Shown: in pieces, positions 1 to 12,800 of the stretch
How the letters are laid out: every line of letters starts with the position of its first letter
How positions within the stretch are numbered: the stretch's first letter is position 1
Source: Kingdonia uniflora
Lineage: Eukaryota > Streptophyta > Magnoliopsida > Ranunculales > Circaeasteraceae
Direction: 5' to 3'
Assembly: GCA_014058105.1 (NCBI GenBank)
Contig: JACGCM010000669.1
Location: 3,410,001 to 3,474,000, forward strand
Length of the DNA: 64,000 bases
Program-made: the position numbers and the translations under genes
Notes under the pieces: generated by a model
What the model saw: only the letters and a program-made list of their open reading frames with translations
Database searches by the model: none
What the model was told of the DNA's origin: nothing

Positions 1-230
1 ACATTGGAGGTCGTTTGAACGAAATACACTCCTGGCGTTCGAATGACTCTGGATTTATATGAACGACTAGCCCTGATGCATATGAGTTTATGGCTTTTTT
101 ACTTCTGTATTTATTTATCTTCATAGAGAGCCCTATACATTTGCCCTAGTGCATGTACTAGGGTGAGGAATGGAAGGCTTTCCCTCATCTTGTAAAATTT
201 TTTTTGATTATATCTAGTAAACTTTTTGCA
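1..230. repeat. LTR-like fragment with GTTCGAA-type motifs, truncated by window edge
   Basis: Three copies of a GTTCGAACGA-like motif occur in the first 70 bases (near 12, 37 and 60). An AT-rich stretch follows, then a short region containing a CCCTAGTGCATGTACTAGGG-like palindrome. The layout resembles the U3/R part of the LTR-type sequences near 46250 and 63030 in this window, but no terminus, primer site or target duplication is visible. I see no coding sequence here. LTR identity is inferred from the motif similarity only. Confidence 0.3.
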
Positions 231-1023
231 AAAAAAGTAGTCTTAGTCGTACAATATGTAGTTTGACAAAATAATACGAAGGTATCTTACTGAGACAATG
301 TACACAAATTACACCCTTAGGCTCACTTTAGTTCGAGGCAAACTGGATGCAATAGCAATAGTTTACATTTCCAACCAATTGTAGGTGTTTGGTTCAACTT
401 AAATAGAAGAGAAATCTAGTGTTAACCATTTATAGGTGTTTGGTTCGTTGCAAATGTAAGTCAACTGCAATCTTGACCACTTACTTGTGTTTGCTTCATT
501 TTCGTAAAACAAATACAAACAAGTTACAAGTGTTTGTTTCAATGTTAATTATCCAATGCAAAAGCAAGGAATTTGTATTTGGTGTAAAAATAACTCTTTT
601 TCTTTACATTCTGTTACAGCCAAAAATCTCTGCAACAAATTGAAACTCTCCAACTTTTTTCTTCTCCATGCAAAAAAATATCAATAATTACACAGGGATA
701 AAGAATTAAAAATTAAAAATTAAATAATAGTCGTTATGTTTCCTATTAAGTACTTAAGTAGAACTTCTATCTTTTTCTCAACAACAAATCCAATCCAATG
801 TTTTACTCTTCTCAAACTCTTATGGCTTATCACTTAAAGTCTTTTACTCCTTCTCAAACACTTCTACTAATCTACTGATAAATACTTCTTATCTTTTTTT
901 CCAAATTATCACATCTCTGCAGCAACAAAACGCCCAAAGTCCATGTACAATTCTCTCTCTCTCTCTCTCAAAATAATTAATTATAGTAGCTTACTCGCAA
1001 CCTTCTAGCACAAGTCAAATAAT

Positions 1024-1699
1024 TGAAGGCTACATCGAAGCCTACCTAGAGACTCGAAGCCCAACAGGACAATAATTAAGTCCACGAAGCCTTCCAAAAC
1101 TAATCGAACACTCAAAGGAATCATCGAAGCTGACTGCCATAGTCGAAGATAGATGAGCAGCGCCAGAACTCAACATCAGTACTAGAAATACTTTGACCAT
1201 GGTCATACATGGTCGAAGGCAGACACGCTTGACAGACAGCTCACCAGACAGAATAGTAAAACAAGCCACTCGACAACTACAGTGTCAGAACCAGTAGCTA
1301 TAGTGTTAGAACCGACTCCGAGTATAAGTCAGTTATCCCCAAATGGTATACATGTAATCTGACCTCCCATGGTGACTCAGCCCTTTCTATATCCTATAAA
1401 TAGGAGGGAAGATGCACTATGAAGGGGTTAGAAAATCTCTCCCATCAACTCTCAAAGATTACCTTCGACCACCTTGTAATTAACCTTTATTCAACCTGTT
1501 ACCTAATCTCGATATATATCATCAACCATTCAAAATCCTCGCTAGAGGTCGTGAAGTAACCCATTTTATGACTCCACGTAAGTGTGTTAGTATAGTAATG
1601 TTGTCTGTTATTATATTAGATGCTTGTTTAGTCCCCTAGTCGAAGACAACCCCAAGGTGTAAAAGTAAGTTTCTCCCTCTACAAAAATTAGCTCCTACA
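1024..1699 (+). mobile_element. Candidate solo LTR
   Basis: The segment begins TGAAGG and ends CTACA. It has imperfect 5-bp flanks (ATAAT at 1019-1023, TTAAT at 1700-1704), a TATA box at 1395-1402 and a transcript-leader-like stretch after it. It contains repeated TCGAAG words. No primer-binding site or coding sequence follows, so I read it as a solo LTR. The family is not determined; the target duplication has one mismatch, which leaves the ends uncertain. Confidence 0.42.
1395..1402 (+). promoter_or_regulatory. TATA box of the candidate solo LTR
   Basis: TATAAATA lies in CCTATAAATAGGAGG, in the middle of the LTR-like segment, a normal place for the U3/R border. It is separate from the potassium transporter promoter about 2 kb downstream. 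Confidence 0.45.
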
Positions 1700-2276
1700 T
1701 TAATGGTGATTCAACTCAGTCTCCCTCTACTCTGTATTTACTTTCTTTATAAAAACCAATACCAAAATAGGAATCCAAATCGATGTTATTTTTACAACTC
1801 AATCACTCCAAAAGATTTTTTTTCGCCAAAGAAATTATGCAATTCACATTGCTAATTATAAGCCTCAAGATTATCACCATTAAAGCCCATTTCTCTCTCT
1901 CTCTAGGTGTTTATGCGATTGATTGTGTAATATGATTCATGTATGTGATGGTTACCCAATTGATTTTGTTATCTGATACATGGTGATGGTTTAGTCACAT
2001 ATTAGTAAAAATGTCTAAACATGAACATTTGTTTCCATTACTTTCAACCAAACACATGTTAATAAGTTGCATAGTATTACTTGCAACACATTGTAAATAC
2101 AATTCATTTGTGTTGCATTTCAACCAATGTTTTGCAATGCAAGTTGTGTGCAAATGCAAGGGAATTAAATTACAGGTAAATGGTTGAAATACAATTGCAG
2201 AGTGTTACTTTTAAGCTCATGATTTGCATTGAACTTGCATTTGCAATGAATTTGCATCGAACCAAACTGAGCCTTA

Positions 2277-2717
2277 GTGTGCTTGGTTCGCTGTAACGGT
2301 GTGCATATGCATTGTCGTGCAGTTGTTTGTAAATGACGAGTGATTGGTTTCGCTGCTGCACTGTGGTACAATGCAAACTGTTGCAGTACTTTCAGATCTT
2401 CTTTACAAATCTGTTATAGTTGAAAACAGTCTGCACCACTTTGCTTTTAGCCTATATTCGGGGAGTTTAAAATCTAACAACTCGCGAATTTTTTTCCACG
2501 TAGACTTAATTCTTTTTGCAAATCATGTTTTCCTCCTTAAATTACTCCCTCTCTTTCTCTCTCTTCCCCATTGATGGAGGAAAGCAAAAAAATTCTAAAA
2601 AAATTCTCTATCAATGAGTTGCATAAGTCGAACCAATTAACTCTTAGTTTGTTGCATTGCAACTGATACAATTCAACTCTTTGCAAATACACGAGCTTGC
2701 AGCATATCAACACAGCC
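2277..2717. mobile_element. Second Tourist-like MITE, abutting the first
   Basis: The 441-bp segment lies between identical 10-bp sequences AGCCTTAGTG (2270-2279 and 2714-2723). If the target is TTA (2274-2276 and 2718-2720), the element starts GTGTGCTTGGTTCGCTG and ends CATATCAACACAGCC. These ends are loosely complementary. It shares the TTA with the upstream element. No coding content is seen. An 8-bp-target hAT reading of the same repeats is possible. Confidence 0.45.
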
Positions 2718-2723
2718 TTAGTG

Positions 2724-3539
2724 ACATAAATTATTACAGTTTGTGAAATAAAACATATGAATTATCCCAACGTATGTATTTACTATTTATACTTGACTAA
2801 CATTTGAAGCTTAGAAATTTTAAATTAACGAGGGTAATTATGGAAAAAAAAAATAGCATCAGCCTAAATGAGCCAACACTACTAGCTCGCGAAGCCACCA
2901 TGAGATTGAATCCTAAAAGAATCCTGATGTCATGTCAAATAATAAAACATTGCATCTCAATTATTCATGTATAATTACAAGAATACCACTAAAAAGAAAA
3001 TTACAAAAAACAATTATAACATAACATACCGACACCATGGATGCTCAATTGGTCACGAGCACACGTGTATCGCTTCAACTTTGAATGCTGCCTGATTGCA
3101 ATGAACAAACAGTCAAATCGTTGAACTTCGTCGTAACCAATATAACCCTGTGGGATTCGCCCCCCCATATGGTCACCATTGTCTCACGCCCAGCCAAAAA
3201 AAAATCCTGTCTAATGGCATGTGTGGTCAACCGGTATTACTCATACCCTGACGGAATAATTTGGAATATATATGACACCGGTGACGACATCCCAAAAAAA
3301 AAAAAAAAAAAAATTAATAAATTGACCCCAACGCGAGACGAGTTTCTTCCGAGTTAACTCACTCAGGTCAGCAAAACCGGTTCTGTTTCAGTTTTTGTTA
3401 TTAATTCGGGAACTGTCAGCGTTAACACGCCCAATAGAGATATACATATCCGTTTTATATTAGTTTGTTTCGGCACTAATCTTTTTTATTTCAGCACCAC
3501 TGATTTTGTTTCGGCACCTCCCTTCTTTTACGAAGGACT
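2724..3539. other. Intergenic region upstream of the potassium transporter
   Basis: AT-rich sequence with an A-run at 3295-3312. I see no credible gene. The open frame at 3085-3357 ends in lysine-rich translation of the A-run and has no recognisable domain. The proximal promoter of the transporter should lie in the 3' part. Confidence 0.5.
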
Positions 3540-3880
3540 ACAACACCAAAAAGGCGAAGTTTTGAGAACCAAATCTTTCTCTCTCTCTCTCTCTCTCTCT
3601 CTCCAATATTAGTATAACTTCTTCAACCAGTCTCACCACATTTCAACCTTTAAGCTTTTTCTAATATTTGGGTTTTGGATTTTTGGTCTTTGCCTTTTGA
3701 GGATTCATGGTTGTTGAGCTCTACTAATTAAAAATTGTAACTTTTAATTATCCCCTGTTGTTTTGTTTGCATATAAGTGAGAACTTATTAGAAAGGTGTT
3801 TGTTTCTATCTCTGGGTGTTCTTTGATTCTCTATAATTTGTACTGTAAATGGTTTTTATGAGGTTCTGAGGTGTTCAAAC
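3540..3880 (+). promoter_or_regulatory. Leader region of the potassium transporter with CT microsatellite
   Basis: A pure CT run (about 3578-3603) lies roughly 280 bp before the start codon, in the kind of pyrimidine-rich tract common in plant core promoters and 5' leaders. The transcription start cannot be fixed from sequence. An upstream ATG at 3708 (TTCATGGTTGTTGAG) opens only a very short frame. Confidence 0.45.
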
Positions 3881-6800
3881 ATGGATCTTGAGTATGGGGT
3901 TTCTCGGAATCATGTAAAGGTAACTTCTTTATTGCTTAAATGTTAAACCCCAATGTATAATCTTTGTTTTTGAGTAATGGGTGTTGTCTAGTTTTTGATT
4001 TCGTATTGGTTTTGTGTTTGGTGTAGAAGGAATCTTGGAGGACTGTGTTAACATTAGCTTATCAGAGTTTAGGGGTTGTCTATGGAGATTTGAGTACTTC
4101 ACCTCTTTATGTATACAAGAGCACTTTTGCTGATGATATTCAACACTCGGATACGAATGAAGAAATTTACGGGGTTTTGTCTTTCGTATTATGGACTCTT
4201 ACGCTGGTACCATTGCTTAAGTATGTGTTTATTGTACTTAGAGCGGATGATAATGGCGAGGGAGGGACGTTTGCTTTGTATTCTAAGTTGTGTCGGCATG
4301 CGAAAGTGAGTTTCTTGCCTAATGGACAAGTTGCGGATGAGGAGTTATCGGCGTATAAAGATAGTAGTGATGGGCCACCGGCAACGAATGTTGGGTTGAA
4401 ACTGAAATCCACATTGGAGAAGCATAGGGTGTTGCAAAGGGTATTGCTAGTTCTTGCTTTGATTGGAACTTGTATGGTTATTGGTGATGGAGTCCTCACT
4501 CCGGCCATTTCTGGTAAAAAAAATTTTCCTTTTTTGTTGCTATTTACTTGAATTTAAGTTACCGATTGATTTCTTAAACTTTTTCTGTTGATTTGCTCAG
4601 TTTTTTCTGCGGTTTCGGGTCTCGAGCTCCAATTGGCAAAAGAGCATCACAAATGTAAGATCTTCATCCTTTTACCGTTGTTTTATGGATGTGTTTTAGT
4701 AATTCATAGTGATAAAGCATCTTCAAATCTTCCCTTATTGATTTTAGTGGTGGAGAGTGGATACGTAAACCCACTAACTCTTCTTTTTAATTATTTACTC
4801 TTAACTTCAAACTCCAATCATTCCTTGGGGGTCATTAGTTTGCATTCTCTAGGAATGCCCATCACAAAGGTGGTGATGGAAGTTAAAGCTTAAGGCTCTA
4901 ATGTAGGATATGGAAGTTGGAGTACTTCAGATGGTTTAGCCAAGGAGTGTTACAATGAAACTTGCTTGAGGCTGAAAATACTCTTGGCGGTATCAAGGGA
5001 TTAGGATTAAATGGAGTGGTGGAGGTGTGCTGAAGAAGAGGGAAAATCGTGGAGAAACTGAGTAGTTACTTTACTGGGAAAATATATGAGGGATTGAGGA
5101 TTCAAACCAATTAGAACATGTTATGGGTGTACTCTCTGTGAAGGATTTTTCAACGTAAATTACAATTACAAATTAGGTGGTAGTCTTTCATGCGAAGAAG
5201 GAACAGGGCTAGTTTGGGACTGCAACTTGTGTTGGGTGCCCTATGTAATGCATGATATTCCGGATGCATGTGTTATCTCAAAGACAACAAAATATTTGCA
5301 TGTTCCTTTATGGTTAGACTCAGGTCACTGGTCACGTGGATTTATAGCTCTTAAAAGAATTCTTGAAAACTGAGGATGTTTATCATGGCGTTCTTGATAA
5401 AGAGGGTGAAGATAGTTGCTCAAATTGGAGGAAAGAAGAGTATGAATTTATGCCGAGCATGACAAGTTCCTAGTTAAAAGTTATAGCCTTATTTGCGACC
5501 TTAATATCCTTTGAATCCACATATTGCATTTGAAGAGTCCAAAAATTTATCTTATTCGCTTGAACAGTGATTCTAGGATAGGTCGTTTCCTGGGAAGTGG
5601 ACACTTAATGGCAAGGAAGTATGCGTTACAGTTTTTATTACGTACGTGAAACAAGTGCAGTGTTGGCTAATCATCTAGTGCTACATTGTTGGGAGATTTA
5701 AGAGGTGTAGAAGTTTTTTGTTTGGTCGGTTTACTTAAGTTGGGTCACCCATATTCACTAGCGGATTTGACTGCCAGCCGGCCTATGTGTGCTTGTTCCC
5801 TATGGGTAGGCACTATGGTCGTTCATTCATTTGCAAAGTCAGTGATGGGGGAAGTATAGATGCAGTTCAAAAATCTTACTTTTAGTGTAAAGGTGCATGA
5901 GTAGAAAAACTCATTGTAGACATTAAAGGGTTACCTTATTCATGGAGTAAGGTGAATTGGCTGTTTTGCGGGAAATTGGTTGGTAATATTGATGGGAGAG
6001 TACCTGTACAGATTATCCCTTGTGTCTAGGATTAGTGTTGCTTACGCATTCCCCCCCTAGGGAACTATAGTCGTTCTCGCTGAGACCTGTTTTGACCCAT
6101 GGCTTTGATCAATAAAAAATAGAGTATTCATTCAAAAATAAATGATGTACTTCATCTGAATTTTGTTATCGCAATGACAAACATGCTTTATGGTTAGATG
6201 TTCGCTTTGCTGCTGACATTGTTTATCTATATGCCTTACTCTTAGTTCTTAATATCCCTGTAGTTCTTGTTAATATTTAAGCCTTTTAATGTTTACCAAT
6301 TTTTCAGATGTGGAGGTTCCAATTGCCTGTGTCATATTAGTATTTTTATTTGCTCTCCAACATTATGGCACCCACCGGGTCGGATTCTTATTCGCACCAA
6401 TTGTTGTCACGTGGCTTTTGTGTATTAGCGCAATTGGCGTATATAATATTGTACACTGGAATCCCCATGTTTATCGCGCACTATCTCCATATTATATGTA
6501 CGATTTTCTGAAGAAGACTCAAAGAGGAGGCTGGATGTCCTTAGGGGGAATAGTCTTGTGTGTAACAGGTATTTTTATATTACTGAAACAGTATTTCCAT
6601 AGCATTTCGTAATATTTGTTTCTAATGTTCCTTTTCTCCTGGGTTCTTTTGTTCTTTACAGGTTCAGAAGCTATGTTTGCTGACCTTGGACACTTTTCAC
6701 AGTTGTCGATCAAGGTAATCAATGCTTCTTACACGATCTAAGGATTTTTTTTATGTTTTCCTTTTTAGCCATTTAATATAATTGTTTGTGCCATAAGTTG

Positions 6801-9800
6801 GCCAAGGCGGCAAAGGTCTAATGCAATCAAGCTTGAACACAATTAAAGTAAAGGTTACTTATATTTCCTTACAATTGATGCTTGAGTCTCTTAAGTGGGA
6901 CAGTGCTTAGGGGGGCCTGACCATCCATAATTAAGTGGAAGCCAGATTATGACTGCTTGTGCGTGTTATTTGAAAACTCTCTCCTGCATCACCCAATGAT
7001 TATGTTGCGAAAGCCTCTATTCCCATATTATGCTTTAAAATATTCCTTCTATGATGCCCTTAACCTTCTTATATAATTTTAAAATTGCAAATTAACTCTA
7101 ACTCTCCATATCTAGTAATTTTACTTAAACCTATTAGCAGTTAGGTCTTAATCCAGAGTTTATCTATGCCAAAAAGCTTGTAAGCCACATAGGAAATAAG
7201 CCTCACATCATATTTAAACATGACTTACGAAGCATTCCCGTAGCTCTAAAGGAACGAAGCAAAGCCAACATCTAAAAGAATCTTTTCCTGAAAATCACAA
7301 CTAACCCATTTATTCGGCTAATTATCTCATTCTTTCAACTTGAAAATCCCACTCAAATACCTCATCTGCAAATAGTTCTTTTCTTTACCCCACCACCCAT
7401 TAAAGTCACAAGAACCTCAATTTCTAGTTGATGGAGAAACTAAGGGATGAATTCAATATCCCAATTACAGGGATCGCGAAAATCAAAATCTGGACCCGCC
7501 TTAGCCTCTACCCCTACTAGAAATCTTGTCACCAAAACCTTCTTGTTCATGGTTAATGAATAAAAAATTGGAAACTCCACCTATAAAGTAACCACATCAT
7601 TCACATTCTCTTTGACCACCATCTTGCCCTCCTTAACTCTAACTGGACCTAGTAAAAAAACTCCACGTTATCTTCAAAGATAATGCTTACTACATTTCAC
7701 AATTGTAGACTAGACCTTCCCACTCTCAACTCCTGAAGATTCAAGATTGTACTTCTAAACAACAGCCATAACCTAGAGAGTATCAGAATACCTCTTATAT
7801 CACGTACTCATTTCCTTTCCACGACCCCAACCTCTTAGAGACTTTCTAAATAATATTATTCCAAGTCCCTTTTGAGTTTGCGTGGAATTGGAAGGTAATC
7901 ATCTCATGTAAGTTAAAGCGGTAGAAGATAATTAACCTAGCAACCCAAACAATGATCCGTGATTAATGTTATGTGCCTCCCGATGTAACATGGAAACGGC
8001 ACATTTTCGAAAGAAAATCTGTTTTGACATCGACACTAGGATGTATCTGGCATGGCATAAAGGTATTGTTCTTTTTCTCTCCGTGTCTGACACCCCGCAC
8101 CCACAGATAGTTTTCTTTTCCCTTTTTTTTTTTTTTAGAAAACCTAATTCACATTCAATCTTGAGTATGCATTTAACTCATAGCAAACTTATCGAGAATG
8201 TTAATTGTGTCTCATTTGTTCTCAAAAAAAAATATTTGTAGACATTGTCCATAAAGTTAGAGGAAATTGTCTTAAAGGTCACCACTTCAGAGTTGGTCGG
8301 TGACCGCTAATCCCCTTCTAATCTATATTATACTCAAAACATCCGGTTCGGAAGGAACAAAACTAAGGATTTAGGGCATCAACGTACATTTCTTAATTCG
8401 TGCTCTCCGAGCACAACCAACCTCCATTTTTGCCAACATGTAATCCTGTAACTCGCCATTCGCATGATTTTATGGTCTTTCCGGAGAGATGATTTTACCG
8501 GCACTTGAACCCCCACTTAAATTATTGCATTACTTATATTATAACCTTATTTAAAAATCTCCCCCCTTAACAAAAACTTGATGACCTTTGAATATCAACT
8601 TTGCTAATACCTTCCTTATTGTGAGAATGATACTGTGAATGTTTGATGCTAAAACTGATTAGCATTTATAGTTTATACTCTCAAACATTACTGGCACCGG
8701 TACCATAAAGGAACACTAAGGTGCAATTGGAACTATAATCCAGGAGGTGATCCTTGAGAACTCTTTAAACAACCTTCAATACTTCGTCTCTGACTATGTT
8801 CCAACATTTCATCTGAATTTTAACGTATATCCACCAGGTCCCACGACCCTATTTCTATCCATGTTCTTAATCATTCTCGAATTAGAGTTATCTCCGCTCA
8901 GGCCCTCTCCTCATTGATCTAATCTCCACCAACGACGGCTACTCGCCAGGATTTATCCTGACTTACCCGACATGTGGGTTGGCAAGGTTCTCATGTGCCC
9001 CAGGAATTAGTTGCGCAAATGGTGATAAATTATGACCTCGGATCACCCTGGTCGCAAAGAAAAAAATAATCTAATTCAACCCTTCTAGAGTAAGTGTAAA
9101 GCACCATGTACTCTCTGTGCATTAACACTCGTAACTATCCGGTATCTTTGCCCTTACCTTTATGACATGACTTTGTGTTTACTCTCTTTGTGGCATGTTT
9201 CTTTCTTTCTTTTTTCTTTTTTCGTTCGTTTGTGAATGAGCATCGTATTGGTATTTTGTTTCTCTAACCGTTGAACGGTGGACTTGTCCCTCCAACTTAT
9301 CTCGATACTCATTTGATATCAATGTTGCGGGCATATTCTTTTTGTGGCATGTTCTTACTCTCTTTGTGGCATGTTTTTTTTCTTTTTTCGTTTGTATGTG
9401 AATGAGCATCGTATTGGTATTTTGTTTCTTCAACCGTTGGACGGTGGACTTGTCCCTCCAACTTATCTCGATGCTCCTTTGATATCAATGTTGTGGGCAT
9501 ATTCTTTTTGTGGCATGTTTTTACTCTCTTTGTGGCATGTTTCTTTTTTTCTTTCTTTTTCTCCTTTTTTCGTTCGTTTGTGAATGAGCATCGTATTGGT
9601 ATTTCGTTTCTTCAACTGTTGAACGGTGGACTTGTCCCTCCAATTTATCTCGATGCTCCTTCGGTATCAATGTTGAGGGCATATTCCTTATTATGGCAAT
9701 GATATTATTTTTGCTCACTGTGCCCAAACTGATCAACATTTATTTTCTCATTTTTACCATTTACTGGTGCCTAAAAGGAACACTAAGGTGCGATTGGAAC

Positions 9801-12800
9801 TACAATTCCAGAGTTGATCCTTGAGAACTTTTCAACAAACTTCAATACATCCTCTCTAATTATGTTCCTATATAACTTATAAATTTCAAGGTATACCTAT
9901 CAGATCCCGGCGCCTTTTCTATAACCATGTTTTTAATCATACTAGAGTTGAAGTTTGTCTAATAAGTCCCTCTTCTCATTCATACAATTGAATCTTGAGC
10001 CTTTTAGAGTAGGTAGAAAATAACTTGTATGCTTTTTACATAGATATTCGTAACATCCCGATATTCCTGTCCTCACCTTCAGCTTTTATCTTGATTGACA
10101 CGACTTAGTTTCCTCTCCTTATGACGTGGTTTTTTTCTTTATTTTTTTGTTTGTGAAAGAGAATTGCATTGGTAATCCGTTTCTTCAACTGTTAGACCTT
10201 GTACTTCTCCTTCCGACTTATCTCCATCATCTTAAACCAGATCTAGTAATATTTTTTCAATTCTTATATTCTCTTTTCTCTTTTAGGTTGTGAACTTTGA
10301 ACCTTATGAGAAAGGAATTAGAACTGTTTTGAGTTAGATTCTTACAATAATAGTACAAATACATAAAATTGTAAGGAATATGCTTGCATAAATGTGGAAA
10401 TTTGTTATAAGTTTCCTATGATGTGTATAAGGAGCTTTTATTAGAATACACATCGTATTTTGCTGGTCAATAGTCATCCTTATTTTAACTTTCTCCCAGT
10501 TGGTGTTATAGGCACTTGTAATTTGAAAAACCATCTTTACTTTACGAAGCACTAGGTACCAAATTGAGAAGGAAAAATCAGGGGCCCTTTAGAAAGAAAA
10601 TTGATGATGGTAAAAATATATAGTTAATTGGTAGTTCTTAGAGATGAAAAGTAGGATACAACAAAATTGCGAAAATGAAAACATGAAAGATAAGAAAAAT
10701 AAGGAGGAATGTAACATCAAATGAGCTATTTAACAATTTCCTCAAAATAACATGAGAGCGGAATCCAGATAAATAGTTACCATGAAATGTTTAGCACGAG
10801 CACGCATACAAAGTTTTCTTATTTTCTTCGAAGTGCATGCAAAATTCTGCTCTGCTCTTAAAAACCATTGCCGCATAAAGGGTGAGGCTCATGAAATTTC
10901 ACCGAGGCCTCTTTGAAAGTGCTGAACCTCAACGCTTTTACTATTGTTGCTGACATCCTGAAAGAGTTGAGCCACACCTAATAAACTATGTAACATGGAC
11001 ACTCCATTTTCCAAAAAAAATCCATGTCCAAACGTGTAGGACACACTGACACTCGTGTCGACACTCCAACAGACACTTCTTGCTTAGATCATAACCTTTT
11101 TGACATAGCTTTTAGAAAGTTTTCAATTCTTATACATGTTATTCAACCATACTAACTAGTAGTATCATTGTTTTTTGTTTGTTATTAGTCGTAAATTAAC
11201 CCATAAGTTAATATAACCTATAAGTGTTGGGACTTTGTTATTAGTCGTAAATAAGAAATAAAAATTTACGACTATGCTTATAAAGTCCCAACACTTATTT
11301 TTTATTTTCTACTATGCTTATAAAGTAACCAACATAAGCATAGTAGAAAATAAGAAATCAATTTTTTACAACTGTATCCCCGTTTTTACATATTTTTGGG
11401 TCGCCGTGTCTGACACCCCGTACCCGTGTCCGACACCGACACCCGTATCCGTGTCGTTGTTACCTAGCTAATAAATGAAGAAACCCAATGAATTTGTAAC
11501 AGGCAAAGTTTTTTTAATTCGAGGAGAAATCCAACACCGCACTGACCGGAATCAACACATAAATGTCGTAGGTGTATCTTAATTTTTGACTTGGTGAATC
11601 AAGTTAGACTTATCTGTTACACTTGGACCAATTAAGAGCACTGAGTCTCTCCATCTATCTATCTATACATCTCTAATGGATAATCACTCATACAGATTGC
11701 TTTCACGTCTATGGTCTATCCATCCTTGATTCTTGCTTATATGGGACAAGCTGCTTACCTATCAAAACATCACATTTTTGAAAACGAAGCTCATATTGGA
11801 TTCTACGTCTCCGTACCAGGTACTTATTAGTATTCATTTTCTTGAAAAGATGATTATAAATAGAACCGAGTATGCCTAATTAATTTAAGACGATTTCAAT
11901 GTCGCAGAGAGATTAAGATGGCCAGTTCTAGTAATAGCTGTACTGGCAGCGGTTGTTGGAAGTCAAGCTATTATAACAGGAACTTTCTCAATTATCAAAC
12001 AATGCTCTGCTTTAGGGTGTTTCCCAAGGGTCAAAATAGTCCACACGTCATCTAAGATGCATGGGCAAATCTATATTCCTGAAATCAACTGGATCTTAAT
12101 GCTGTTATGCTTGGCTGTCACGATTGGTTTCAGAGACACAAAACGCTTGGGTAATGCATCAGGTATGTTCCTAGATAAAAGTACATTGGAATCTATTGAT
12201 GTTTATGATCAATTTATGCTTTAAATCTTAATTATGACATCTGATGCAGTTACGGATAGGGCATTAATATAACAGTTGTCTTTGGTTCGTGGATAATTGG
12301 GAAAAGAAACTATTTTCAGGGAAAATTAATTCCTTTGCCTAGCCCCAGTTGTCATTGGTTCTTCCTTAGATACTATGCTCATGGGCTCCCCTAACAAATG
12401 CGACTGAGATATATTTCAATTCTACTTCAGATACATCTTGACCAACGATATGCACATACCCACTGAACTCTGTGAAATCCCACCTTTTGTTGATTTCTCA
12501 AATAATAAACGAAGTGAACATCATTGTTTCTGAAAATGGGAAAAGCAAAATTTTTCTTATAGTTTTCTTTACCTAAATAAACAATAATACTATGTTTTAT
12601 GATAAATAAAGAATGTTTTGAAGATACATTCTTCCTTTTCCACAAAACAGTTTTCTTATCTGCATCTTCCTTGATCCAAATACAGCCTTTACATTTATGA
12701 AGTTACTTAAATTGGTGAATTGGTATATAATTTAATAATTTGTGACTTCATTGACTAGTTAACATTTGGCATGCATAACAGGGCTGGCAGTTATAACGGT

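Larger units (their letters stand above)
320..2273. mobile_element. PIF/Harbinger (Tourist-like) element, non-coding, carrying a nested LTR
   Basis: The left end GGCTCACTTTAGTTCG is nearly the reverse complement of the right end CGAACCAAACTGAGCC. Both ends abut TTA (317-319 and 2274-2276), the 3-bp target typical of PIF/Harbinger elements. The GGCTCAGTTTGGTTCG-type terminus also fits that superfamily. No transposase reading frame is visible. About 680 bp of the interior (1024-1699) appears to be a later LTR insertion, so the original element was about 1.3 kb. The TIR and TTA are seen; the superfamily is inferred. Confidence 0.5.
8640..10240 (+). repeat. Imperfect duplicated block inside intron 5
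   Basis: Sequence from about 8640 (CTGATTAGCATTTATAG, then AAAGGAACACTAAGGTGCAA) recurs from about 9725 (CTGATCAACATTTATT, then AAAGGAACACTAAGGTGCGA). The similarity extends through GATCCTTGAGAACT and the start of the T-rich array unit. The left copy holds an extra 145-bp insertion absent from the right copy. The copies are visibly diverged. Confidence 0.65.
6715..11695 (+). other. Intron 5 of the potassium transporter (5 kb)
   Basis: The donor GTAATC follows TCGATCAAG and the acceptor TACAG precedes ATTGCTTTCACG. The intron is enlarged by repeats: a duplicated block (8640-10240), a three-copy tandem array (9181-9690), a SINE-like insertion (8924-9068) and a hAT-type MITE (10986-11467). The stretch 6770-8640 shows no recognisable gene. 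Despite its size the splice borders and both flanking exons are intact. Confidence 0.8.

Noticed and set aside
3085..3357. 90-codon frame upstream of the transporter
   Set aside because: No domain, ends in poly-Lys from an A-run, no nearby promoter-like context.
4167..4508. Minus-strand frame opposite exon 2
   Set aside because: Shadow of the potassium transporter exon.
4045..4551. Start of the transporter at the Met of 4045
   Set aside because: That Met is internal to exon 2 (after KESWRT); exon 1 at 3881-3919 joins in frame and gives the usual N-terminus. The 3' end of this frame runs into intron 2.
4890..6110. Possible LINE or other element in intron 3
   Set aside because: Texture suggests inserted DNA, but no reverse-transcriptase motif, tail or target duplication could be pointed to.
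9181..9690. CRISPR-like array
   Set aside because: Units of about 170 bp without spacers in a plant intron; an ordinary tandem repeat.
9179..9739. Six overlapping frames at the intron 5 tandem array
   Set aside because: Produced by the repeated T-rich unit on both strands.
11035..11460. GTGTCGACAC words as hormone- or stress-response elements
   Set aside because: They are subterminal repeats of the hAT-type MITE and recur in decayed form near 8085 and 45150.
12427..12645. Minus-strand 72-codon frame in intron 7
   Set aside because: Intronic, AT-rich, no domain.
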